A stretch of 64,000 nt of DNA from Sphingopyxis sp. HIX (lineage in GTDB: Bacteria > Pseudomonadota > Alphaproteobacteria > Sphingomonadales > Sphingomonadaceae), in the NCBI RefSeq assembly GCF_001468285.1, contig NZ_LNSB01000025.1, positions 1 to 64,000 on the forward strand. Reading direction: 5' to 3'. Both the position numbers and the translations under genes were made by a program. Under the pieces are notes generated by a model that was not told the DNA's origin, ran no database searches, and saw only the letters and a list, made by a program, of their open reading frames with translations. Shown here one piece after another: positions 51,154 to 59,134 of this stretch; position 1 is the stretch's first letter; each line of letters begins with the position of its first letter.

Positions 51154-51615
51154 ATGTCCAAGCTTTCCGTCCTTGCCCTGACCGGTCGCCGTACCGCCAC
51201 GCTCGCGCTCGTTAGCGTCGCGGCGCTCGGCCTTGCGGCGTGCGGCGGCAAGGAACGGCCGCGCGCCGATCTCGCCGCGTCGCAGGTCACCACCATCGGC
51301 GTGAACAGCTATTTGTGGCGCGCCTCGCTCGACGCCTTGTCGTTCATGCCCCTGCTCCAGGCCGATTCGTCGGGCGGGGTGATCATCACCGACTGGTATG
51401 CGAACCCGGGCAACCCGAACGAGCGGATGAAGGTCACCGTGTCGATCCTCGACCGCGACCTTCGCGCCGACGCGCTCCGCGTCGCGGCCTCGCGTCAGGT
51501 CGCGCAGGGCGGCACCTGGGTCGACGCGCCGGTGCAGGCGGCGACGGTGCAGAAGCTCGAGGAAATCATTCTCACCCGCGCCCGCGACCTGCGCCGTTCG
51601 GCCTTCGAGGGCTAA
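51154..51615 (+). CDS. DUF3576 lipoprotein
   Basis: The 153-residue lipoprotein has lipobox LAAC and a DUF3576 domain (GVNSYLWRASLDALSFMPLLQADSSGGVIITDWYANP). DUF3576 genes stand directly before leuS in many alphaproteobacteria. ATG 51154 has AAGG upstream; an earlier TTG at 51136 is possible. Confidence 0.9.
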   Translation: MSKLSVLALTGRRTATLALVSVAALGLAACGGKERPRADLAASQVTTIGVNSYLWRASLDALSFMPLLQADSSGGVIITDWYANPGNPNERMKVTVSILDRDLRADALRVAASRQVAQGGTWVDAPVQAATVQKLEEIILTRARDLRRSAFEG

Positions 51616-51663
51616 TTTCCGGGCGCGGACGCGCGCCGCCAGACATCAACGGGGTAAGAAATA

Positions 51664-54213
51664 ATGACCCGCGAACCGCGCTTCGGCGCCCTCGCCGCCG
51701 ACGCCCGCTGGCAAAAGGAGTGGGAGGCGGCGAACAGCTTCGCCACCACCGATACCGACGGCAAGCCCAAGGCCTATATCCTCGAGATGTTCCCCTATCC
51801 CTCGGGGCGCATCCACATGGGGCATGTCCGCAACTATGCGATGGGCGACGTGCTCGCGCGCTTCAAGCGGATGACCGGGCACGACGTGCTCCACCCGATG
51901 GGCTGGGACGCCTTCGGCATGCCGGCCGAAAATGCGGCGATGGAAAAGGGCGTGCACCCCGGCGGCTGGACGCGCGACAATATCGCCGCGATGCGCAGCC
52001 AGCTGAAGCGCCTCGGCCTCGCGATCGACTGGAGCCGCGAGCTCGCGACGTGCGAGCCCGATTATTACGGGCAGGAACAGGCGCTGTTCCTCGACCTGTT
52101 CGCCGCGGGGCTCGTTACGCGCAAGCACAGCTACGTCAATTGGGACCCCGTCGACATGACCGTGCTCGCGAACGAGCAGGTCATCGACGGCCGCGGCTGG
52201 CGCTCGGGCGCGCCGGTCGAGAAGAAGAAGCTGTCGCAGTGGTTCCTCAAGATCACCGACTTCGCCGACGAGCTGCTCGAAGGGCTGCAGAGCCTCGACA
52301 AATGGCCCGACAAGGTCCGGCTGATGCAGGAAAACTGGATCGGCAAATCGCAGGGGCTCGAGTTCAGCTTCCGCATGGCGGGCGGCGCGGTGGGCTTCGA
52401 CGTCTTCACGACGCGCCCCGACACGCTCTATGGTGCGAGCTTCGCGGCGATCTCGCCCGACCATCCGCTCGCCGAGAAGCTGGCGAAGGATTCGCCCGAG
52501 CTCGCGGCGTTCATCGAGGAGTGCCGCCGCCAGGGCACCGCCGCCGAACAGCTCGACACCGCCGAAAAGATGGGTTTCGACACCGGCCTCGCGGTCGAGC
52601 ACCCGCTCGACCCCAATTGGCACCTGCCCGTCTGGGTCGTGAACTATGTGCTGATGGACTATGGCACCGGCGCGATCTTCGGCTGCCCCGCGCACGACCA
52701 GCGCGATCTCGACTTCTCGCGGAAATACGGCCTGCCCGTCCACCGCGTGATCGCCGACGGCGAGGAGACCGGCCAGGTCTTCCATAGCGACGAGGCCTAC
52801 ACCGGCCCCGGCCGCCTCGTGAACAGCCACTTCCTCGACGGCATGACGATCGACGAAGCCAAGGCCGCGATCATCGCGCGCGCCGAGCATGAGGGCTGGG
52901 GCAAGGGCACGACCGTGTGGCGCCTCCGCGACTGGGGCGTCTCGCGCCAGCGCTATTGGGGCACGCCCATCCCCTTCATCCATTGCGACGCGTGCGGCCT
53001 GCTGCCGGTGCCCAAGAGTCAGCTTCCCGTCGTCCTGCCCGAGGACGCCGATTTCTCGGTCCCCGGCAATCCGCTCGATCGCCATCCGACGTGGAAGCAT
53101 GTCGCCTGCCCGAGCTGCGGCGGCGAAGCGGTGCGCGAAACCGACACGCTCGACACCTTCGTCGATTCGTCCTGGTATTTCCTGCGCTTCGCCTCGGCTC
53201 CGGCGGACAAGCCCTTCGATCCCGAGGTGATCCGCCGCTGGCTGCCCGTCGACCAATATATCGGCGGCATCGAGCATGCGATCCTCCACCTGCTCTACGC
53301 GCGCTTCTGGACGCGCGCGCTGCAGAAGATGGGGATGATCGACATCGCCGAACCCTTCGCCAGCCTCTTCACGCAGGGCATGGTGACGCACGAGACCTAC
53401 AGCCGCGAGCAGGGCGAAGGCCTGCCGCCGATCTTCTTCACCCCCGAAGAGATCACCCGCACCGCCGACGGCGCAACGCTCAACAGCGAAGGCACGCCGG
53501 TGCAGGTCGGCCGCGTGATCAAGATGTCGAAGTCGAAGAAGAATGTCGTCGATCCCGACGCCATCCTCGACCAGTACGGCGCCGACGCCGCGCGCTGGTT
53601 CATGCTTTCCGACAGCCCGCCCGAGCGCGACCTGCCGTGGAGCGAGGCGGGGATCGAGGGTGCGTGGCGCTTCGTCCAGCGCCTGTGGCGGCTGTTCGGC
53701 GACACCGAGACCGTCGGTGACGGCGCCGAGGACAAGGCGCTCGCGCGCAAGCTACACCAGGCCATCGCCGGGGTCGCCGCCGATATCGAGGCTTTGGGCT
53801 TCAACAAGGCGGTCGCCAAGATCCACGCGCTCGCCAACGACATCGAGAAGGCCGTGCCCTCGGCGACGCGCGCCGAAGCGTGCCGGACGCTGATCCTGCT
53901 CGTCGCGCCGATGCTGCCCCATCTCGCCGAGGAGGCCTGGGCCGCGCTGCCCGAAGGCCAGCGCAGCACCGCGATGATCGCCGACGCCGCCTGGCCCGCT
54001 GCCGATCCCGCGCTGCTCGTCGACGACGAAGTGACGATCGCGATCCAGGTCGCGGGCAAGCTGCGCGACACGATGACCGCCGCCAAGGGGGCCGCCAAGG
54101 ACGACCTCGAAGCCGCGGCACTCGCGCGCCCGCGCATCGTCGAGCTGCTCTCCGGCGCCGCGCCGCGCAAGGTGATCGTCGTCCCCGACCGGCTCGTGAA
54201 CATCGTTCCCTGA
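51664..54213 (+). CDS. leuS: Leucyl-tRNA synthetase
   Basis: The 849-residue class I synthetase has the HIGH motif as H51-M-G-H54 (PYPSGRIHMGHVRNY), an editing domain inserted at about 225-420 (TTRPDTLYGASF, GTGAIFGCPAHDQRD), and KMSKS at 620-624. It lies 48 bases after the DUF3576 gene. Confidence 0.98.
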   Translation: MTREPRFGALAADARWQKEWEAANSFATTDTDGKPKAYILEMFPYPSGRIHMGHVRNYAMGDVLARFKRMTGHDVLHPMGWDAFGMPAENAAMEKGVHPGGWTRDNIAAMRSQLKRLGLAIDWSRELATCEPDYYGQEQALFLDLFAAGLVTRKHSYVNWDPVDMTVLANEQVIDGRGWRSGAPVEKKKLSQWFLKITDFADELLEGLQSLDKWPDKVRLMQENWIGKSQGLEFSFRMAGGAVGFDVFTTRPDTLYGASFAAISPDHPLAEKLAKDSPELAAFIEECRRQGTAAEQLDTAEKMGFDTGLAVEHPLDPNWHLPVWVVNYVLMDYGTGAIFGCPAHDQRDLDFSRKYGLPVHRVIADGEETGQVFHSDEAYTGPGRLVNSHFLDGMTIDEAKAAIIARAEHEGWGKGTTVWRLRDWGVSRQRYWGTPIPFIHCDACGLLPVPKSQLPVVLPEDADFSVPGNPLDRHPTWKHVACPSCGGEAVRETDTLDTFVDSSWYFLRFASAPADKPFDPEVIRRWLPVDQYIGGIEHAILHLLYARFWTRALQKMGMIDIAEPFASLFTQGMVTHETYSREQGEGLPPIFFTPEEITRTADGATLNSEGTPVQVGRVIKMSKSKKNVVDPDAILDQYGADAARWFMLSDSPPERDLPWSEAGIEGAWRFVQRLWRLFGDTETVGDGAEDKALARKLHQAIAGVAADIEALGFNKAVAKIHALANDIEKAVPSATRAEACRTLILLVAPMLPHLAEEAWAALPEGQRSTAMIADAAWPAADPALLVDDEVTIAIQVAGKLRDTMTAAKGAAKDDLEAAALARPRIVELLSGAAPRKVIVVPDRLVNIVP

Positions 54214-54246
54214 CAAGCCGCCCTCGGAACCTATGGCCCCCACTCT

Positions 54247-54320
54247 CCGTTCGCATCGAGCGAAGTCGAGATGCGTGTGGCACAGCGCCAGCGTGTCTCG
54301 ACTTCGCTCGACACGAACGG
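54247..54320. repeat. Palindromic repeat inside the leuS-lptE-holA run, variant arms
   Basis: Arms 54247-54275 and 54292-54320 are inverted copies of the family at 50021, with 4 differences. The left arm has CGCATC...GATGCG where the right has CGTGTC...GACACG, so each arm keeps its own stem by paired changes. Confidence 0.85.
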
Positions 54321-54344
54321 GGATAGGGGGCATTAGAGTCTCAT

Positions 54345-54887
54345 ATGCGTAAGCTTCTCACTGCCTCGATCATCGCCGCCTCGCTGCTCCTCGGCGGCTG
54401 CGGCCTGCGCCCGCTCTATGCCAGCGGCAGCGACGGCGCGGTGGCGACGATCCTCGCCGACGTGGACGTCGCGCCGATCGAGGGGCATCAAGGCTGGCTC
54501 GTCCGCAATGCGCTGCGCGACCGGCTCGTCGCCGCGCAGAACGGGCAGGGTGCGGGCAAGCGCCTGCGGCTCGACGTGCGGCTCGAGGACAGCATCACCG
54601 GCTTCGGCGTGCGCGCCGACGATGCGGTGACACGCGAGCGCCGGACGCTGCGCGCCCGCTACCAGCTCGTCGACGCCGGCACCGGGCAGGTGCTGCTCGA
54701 CGCGACCGCCTTCTCCGACGCCGGGATCGACGTCGTCGGCAGCGAATATGCGACGATCGCCGCCGAATCGACCGCGCTCGAACGCCTGTCGCAGGCGGTC
54801 GCCGACCAGATCGTCGCGCGCATCGCGGTCTTCGCCGACCGCGGCGGCGGCCGCACCCCCGACGCCCCCGCCTCCCCGGGCTCGTGA
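54345..54887 (+). CDS. lptE: LPS assembly lipoprotein LptE
   Basis: The 180-residue lipoprotein has lipobox LLGGC followed by GLRPLY, the conserved LptE start after the lipidated cysteine. It forms the outer-membrane LPS translocon with LptD. The C-terminus is Gly/Pro-rich. It overlaps holA as GTGA. Confidence 0.9.
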   Translation: MRKLLTASIIAASLLLGGCGLRPLYASGSDGAVATILADVDVAPIEGHQGWLVRNALRDRLVAAQNGQGAGKRLRLDVRLEDSITGFGVRADDAVTRERRTLRARYQLVDAGTGQVLLDATAFSDAGIDVVGSEYATIAAESTALERLSQAVADQIVARIAVFADRGGGRTPDAPASPGS

Positions 54888-55915
54888 AGAGCGTCAAACC
54901 CGCCGAGCTGGAACGCGTCGGCCGGCTCGACCCCGCGGTCCGCCTCACCCTGCTCACCGGTCCCGACGAAGCGACGATGGAGACGCTCGCCGCGCGGCTG
55001 GTGAGCCTCGCGGGCAAGGAGGCCGAGCGGCTCGACCTCACTTCGTCGCAGATGAACCAGGACCCCTCGCTGCTCGCCGCCGAGGCCGCGTCGATGTCGC
55101 TCTTTTCGAGCGCGCGCGTGATCCGGCTCGAAATCTCCGGCAGCGGCGACGACTGCCTCGCCGCGGTCGAGGCACTGCTGGCGACCGACAATGCGATCAA
55201 CCCGGTGATCGCGACCGGCGCCTCGATCACCGCCAAGTCGAAACTGGTCAAGCTGGTCGAGGGATCGGCGAGCGCGGTCGCGGCGATCTGCTACCAGCCC
55301 GACCGCCGCGCGCTGGTCGGCATCGCGATGTCCGCCGCCGAGGAGCAGGGGCTCCGCCTCGGCAATGCCGAGGCGCAATTGCTCGTCGACCTCGTCTCGG
55401 GCGACCAGGCGCTGATGCGCCGCGAGCTCGAGAAGATCGCGCTCTATCTCGACGCCGGGCCCGATCGCCAGCGCCAGGTCACCGCCGCCGACATCGCCGC
55501 CTTGGGCGCCGCCACGCACGAGGAGGATGTCAGCGAGTGCATCAACATCGCGCTCGGCGGCAAGGTGCGCGAACTGCCCGCGATGCTCGCGCAGGCGGCG
55601 GCGGTCGGCGTCGCCGAAATCCGCCTGATCCGCGCGCTCGCGATCCGCGCCACGCAGCTCGCGCGCCTCCGCGCCGAGGTCGACGCCGGCGCGCACCCCG
55701 CGACGGTGGTGTCGGCGCGCAGCAGCGGGGTGTTCTGGAAGGAACAGAGCGCGGTGACCGCGCAGCTCCACATCTGGGATTCGGTGCGCATCGCGCGGCT
55801 GATGAGCCGGTTGCTCGACTGCGAGCGCGCGCTGAAGGCGTCGGGCACCGCAGGCGCGGTGCTGTTCCGCAAGCTGGTCACCGACATCGCGCATCAGGCG
55901 GCGCGCGCGCGATAG
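54884..55915 (+). CDS. holA: DNA polymerase III subunit delta
   Basis: The 343-residue clamp-loader subunit has a three-domain delta fold, with LTLLTGPDEATMETLAARLV at the N-terminus and SLFSSARVIRLEISGSGDD. The GTG start at 54884 overlaps the lptE stop, the arrangement common in alphaproteobacteria. Confidence 0.92.
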   Translation: MKSVKPAELERVGRLDPAVRLTLLTGPDEATMETLAARLVSLAGKEAERLDLTSSQMNQDPSLLAAEAASMSLFSSARVIRLEISGSGDDCLAAVEALLATDNAINPVIATGASITAKSKLVKLVEGSASAVAAICYQPDRRALVGIAMSAAEEQGLRLGNAEAQLLVDLVSGDQALMRRELEKIALYLDAGPDRQRQVTAADIAALGAATHEEDVSECINIALGGKVRELPAMLAQAAAVGVAEIRLIRALAIRATQLARLRAEVDAGAHPATVVSARSSGVFWKEQSAVTAQLHIWDSVRIARLMSRLLDCERALKASGTAGAVLFRKLVTDIAHQAARAR

Positions 55916-55940
55916 GCGGCTTTCGGGCGGTTGCGGACAT

Positions 55941-56095
55941 CTTAATCCTCCCTGCGGCGAAGCCGTGGGGAGGGGGACCACCCGCAGGGTGGTGGAGGGG
56001 TGCGGGAGGTCATACGCCGAGTTCGGCTGCACGCACCCCTCCACCATGCTTCGCATGGTCCCCCTCCCCATCGCTTCGCGACAGGGAGGATTAAG
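55941..56095. repeat. Multi-hairpin palindromic element
   Basis: The outer arms CTTAATCCTCCCTG (55941-55954) and CAGGGAGGATTAAG (56082-56095) pair. Two more 14-base stems pair inside: 55967-55980 with 56056-56069 and 55991-56004 with 56032-56045. Four small side hairpins protrude between the stems. It fills most of the gap between convergent holA and a TonB receptor gene. Confidence 0.85.
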
Positions 56096-56133
56096 TACGT
56101 CCGCTCCCCACCCCAAAGCCGCCCCCTGGGGAG

Positions 56134-56168
56134 GGTCCGCCGCGGCCGTGCCCTGACCGCGGCGGACC
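56134..56168. repeat. 12-bp stem palindrome downstream of the TonB receptor gene
   Basis: GGTCCGCCGCGG (56134-56145) and CCGCGGCGGACC (56157-56168) form a perfect stem with an 11-base loop. No T run follows on the minus strand, so a role as terminator of the receptor gene is possible but not clear. Confidence 0.5.
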
Positions 56169-56205
56169 TCCCGCCCCACCCCTCGCGGGACGGGGGGAGA
56201 GCCGC

Positions 56206-59001
56206 TTAGAACTGCCCGCGCAAGGTCACGCCATAAGTGCGCGGCTCGCCCGGGAAGCCGACGAACAGCTGGTTCGCCGTCCCCGCCAGCCCGCTCGATG
56301 CCGGCGCCGCGACGGCGCGGAAGGTGCCGCCGCCCTGCAGCGGCATGTCGGCGCCGATCATATAATATTTGTTGTTGAAGATATTCTGCGCCCACAGCTC
56401 GATGCCCCAGCGCCGCTCGGCGCCATAGAGGCCGAGGCGGCCGTTGAACACCGCGAACCCGTCCTGGATCTTCTCGACGTCGAGGTCCGATCCGGTGTTC
56501 GTGTCGCTCTGCAGGCGGGTGTCGAAATAGACGAGGCCCGTCAGCCCCGAACTGCCGATCGGCGGGGTCCAGCTGATCCCTGCGGTCGCGACATAGCGCG
56601 CGGCGTTCGACACCCCGCGCCCGGGCAGCTGGAACAGCACCGGCGACAGCGGCCGCCCGCCGGTCCCGACGAGATTGCGGCGATAGAGGGTGTCGACATA
56701 GGTCAGCCCCATATTGACCGTGAAGTAGCGCGCGGGGCGCAGGAAGGTCTCGATCTCGACCCCCTTGGCACGCACCCCGGGCTTCAGCTGGTCGGGCGCG
56801 CAGGCGCCAGTCAGCGCCGACCCGTCGCTGTCGGCCCCGCCGAGGTCGGTCTTGCACGCCTGGATGTTGGTGACCTCGAAATTGACGCCGTTGAAGGTGT
56901 TGAGCTGGTAATTGCTATATTCCTGGTAGAAAGCCGCCAGATTTACGTCGACGCCGTCGCCGTCATATTTGACGCCGAATTCATAGGCATCGACCTTTTC
57001 GCTCGCGAACTGCAAATCGCTCGCTTCGGCGCGGCCGTTGCCCGGCGTGTTGGCGGGCAGCGCGAGCCGCGCCGCGCAGGCGGCGTCGAAGGCGGCGTTG
57101 CACGGCCGGTCGAGCGCCGAGAAGTCGAGGTTGAAGCCTCCCGCCTTATAGCCCTTCGACGCCGAGCCATAGACGAGCAGGTCCTGCGTCGGCTTCCAGC
57201 TGAGCACCACCGTGCCCGTCCATTCATTGTCCTTGAACTTGGTCCCCGGGCTGCCCGCGGGCAGGTCGGGCGCGGTGCCGTTGATCACGCACGGCAGCGA
57301 GGCGAGCGACTGGAAGGGCGAATTGACGATCAGCGAACAGATCGAATTGTTGAAATTCGCGTCGGCATCCAATGTCTTGCGCTCGCTGGTGTAGCGCGCG
57401 CCGACGGTCAGCGTCAGCGTGTCCTCGATGATGTCGAAGCTGTTGTGCGTGAAGATCGCAAAGTTGCGGCTCTTCTGCTCGAAGGTCGATCCCTGGTTGC
57501 CGGTGCCGTTGATCGCGAGCCCCGGCTGGCCGAGCGCCGCGGCGAGCGAGCCGAAGCCCGGGCGCGCGGGGTTGGCGATCAGCGCCTGCAGCAGGCTGCG
57601 CGTCGCGCCCGGCGGCAGCACGTTGATCGTGCCCTGGATCACGGGGACGTTTACGCATTGCGCGTTGCTGGGCAGCACTGCCGAGGGCAACGCCTGCGCC
57701 AGCAGCAGGCAGTTGGCAAATTTCTCGTAATTGGCGCCGTAGACGATGTCATCGTCGACATCGAGCCGCTCGTTGGCGTAATAGCCGCCGACCAGCCAGT
57801 CGAGCCGCCCGTCGAACGCCTCGCCCTGCAGCCGCAGTTCCTGCGTGAACAGGCGGAAGCGGCGGTCGAGGTCGGTGCGCCGCAATATGTCGAGTGCGTT
57901 GAAATCGGCGTCCTGCCCCTGCGCATTCTTGTAATCGCGGTACGCCGTGATCGAGGTCAGCGACGCGCCGCCGAGGTCCCAGCTGACCTCGCCAGACACG
58001 CCCCAATCCTTGGTATCCGAGCGATAGTCGACCCCGGGGGTCGTCGCCTGGCGGCGCACGAAGCTTGTCCCCGCGGGCGCCTGCTGATGGTTCGAGCCGA
58101 GCGCGAGCAGCAGCGGCAGCAGCGTGTTCGCCGAGGCGACGGGGAAGCCGTCGGGGCCGCGCGCGAGGTTGCGTACGGGGTTGAGCAGGATGCCGCCGCA
58201 GCAATTTTCCTTGCGCTCGCTGTAATCGGCGATCAGCCGGACCTTGAGGCTGTCATTGGGTTCGAACGCGAGCTGGCCGCGGACGAGCCAGCGGTCGCGG
58301 TCGTTGATGTCGGGCTCGCCGGGGGTGACATTCTGGATGAAACCGTCGCGCTTCTGCCAGACGCCGTCGAGGCGCACCGCGGCGGTATCGCCCAGCGGGG
58401 CGTTGACCATGCCGTCGACGCGCCAATAATCGTAATTGCCGTAGCTCACCGACCCCTTGGCGCCGAAGCCCGTCATGTCGGGGCCCTTGGTGACGATGTT
58501 GATGAGCCCCGCGGTCGAGTTGCGCCCGAAGAGCGTGCCCTGCGGTCCGCGCAGCACCTCGACGCGCTCGATATCGCCGAGTTCGGACAGGCCGACCCCG
58601 GTACGGCTGCGATAGACGCCGTCGATGAACAGCCCGACCGAGCTTTCGAGCCCCGGATTCTCGCCGACGGTGCCGATGCCGCGGATGCGCGCGGTGAAAT
58701 TGACCTCGCTCGTCGCGCCCGAGACGAGCAGCGACGGGGCGACCTGGCCGAGCGCGCGGACGTCGGTGGCGCCGGTCTTTTCCAGCGTGTCGCCCGACAC
58801 CGCCGAGACGGCGATCGGCACGTCGGAGAGCAATTCGCTACGCCGCGTCGCGGTGACGATGATCGTGTCGTCGTCGGTCTCGGCGGCGGGTGCCGGCGCG
58901 TCCTGCGCCCAGAGCGGGGTCGCCGCCAGCAGCGTCGCGAGCGCGGCCCCCGCCGCACTGCCACGGGCGAAACGCGCAATTCTCCTGTCGGCCTTTTTCA
59001 T
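56206..59001 (-). CDS. TonB-dependent receptor, first of a tandem pair
   Basis: The 931-residue outer-membrane receptor has a signal peptide (ending PLWAQ), a TonB-box region TIIVTATRRSELLSDVPIAVSAV, a plug domain with GPQGTLFGRNSTAGLINIVTK, and a barrel ending in GVTLRGQF. It has an unusual number of cysteines, including a vicinal CC (KENCCGG) and ACKTDLGGADSDGSALTGAC, all matched in its neighbour. The ligand is unknown. Confidence 0.92.
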   Translation of the reverse strand: MKKADRRIARFARGSAAGAALATLLAATPLWAQDAPAPAAETDDDTIIVTATRRSELLSDVPIAVSAVSGDTLEKTGATDVRALGQVAPSLLVSGATSEVNFTARIRGIGTVGENPGLESSVGLFIDGVYRSRTGVGLSELGDIERVEVLRGPQGTLFGRNSTAGLINIVTKGPDMTGFGAKGSVSYGNYDYWRVDGMVNAPLGDTAAVRLDGVWQKRDGFIQNVTPGEPDINDRDRWLVRGQLAFEPNDSLKVRLIADYSERKENCCGGILLNPVRNLARGPDGFPVASANTLLPLLLALGSNHQQAPAGTSFVRRQATTPGVDYRSDTKDWGVSGEVSWDLGGASLTSITAYRDYKNAQGQDADFNALDILRRTDLDRRFRLFTQELRLQGEAFDGRLDWLVGGYYANERLDVDDDIVYGANYEKFANCLLLAQALPSAVLPSNAQCVNVPVIQGTINVLPPGATRSLLQALIANPARPGFGSLAAALGQPGLAINGTGNQGSTFEQKSRNFAIFTHNSFDIIEDTLTLTVGARYTSERKTLDADANFNNSICSLIVNSPFQSLASLPCVINGTAPDLPAGSPGTKFKDNEWTGTVVLSWKPTQDLLVYGSASKGYKAGGFNLDFSALDRPCNAAFDAACAARLALPANTPGNGRAEASDLQFASEKVDAYEFGVKYDGDGVDVNLAAFYQEYSNYQLNTFNGVNFEVTNIQACKTDLGGADSDGSALTGACAPDQLKPGVRAKGVEIETFLRPARYFTVNMGLTYVDTLYRRNLVGTGGRPLSPVLFQLPGRGVSNAARYVATAGISWTPPIGSSGLTGLVYFDTRLQSDTNTGSDLDVEKIQDGFAVFNGRLGLYGAERRWGIELWAQNIFNNKYYMIGADMPLQGGGTFRAVAAPASSGLAGTANQLFVGFPGEPRTYGVTLRGQF

Positions 59002-59062
59002 GTCATCCTCCCACCAAGCTTATTTTATTCTCAGCGATGATAACAGATTTTCGGCCGATGCC

Positions 59063-59101
59063 AAAATCAAAAACCGCCCGCATCCGGTGGGATGCGGGCG
59101 G
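59063..59101 (-). terminator. Terminator of the second TonB receptor gene
   Basis: Read on the minus strand, CCGCCCGCATCC and GGATGCGGGCGG (59101-59074) form a perfect 12-bp stem with a 4-base loop, followed by TTTTTGATTTT. It separates the two receptor transcripts, so the downstream receptor needs its own promoter. Confidence 0.9.
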
Positions 59102-59134
59102 CCTTGAAAGTCCGGAAAACCGGATGTTTTGCGC

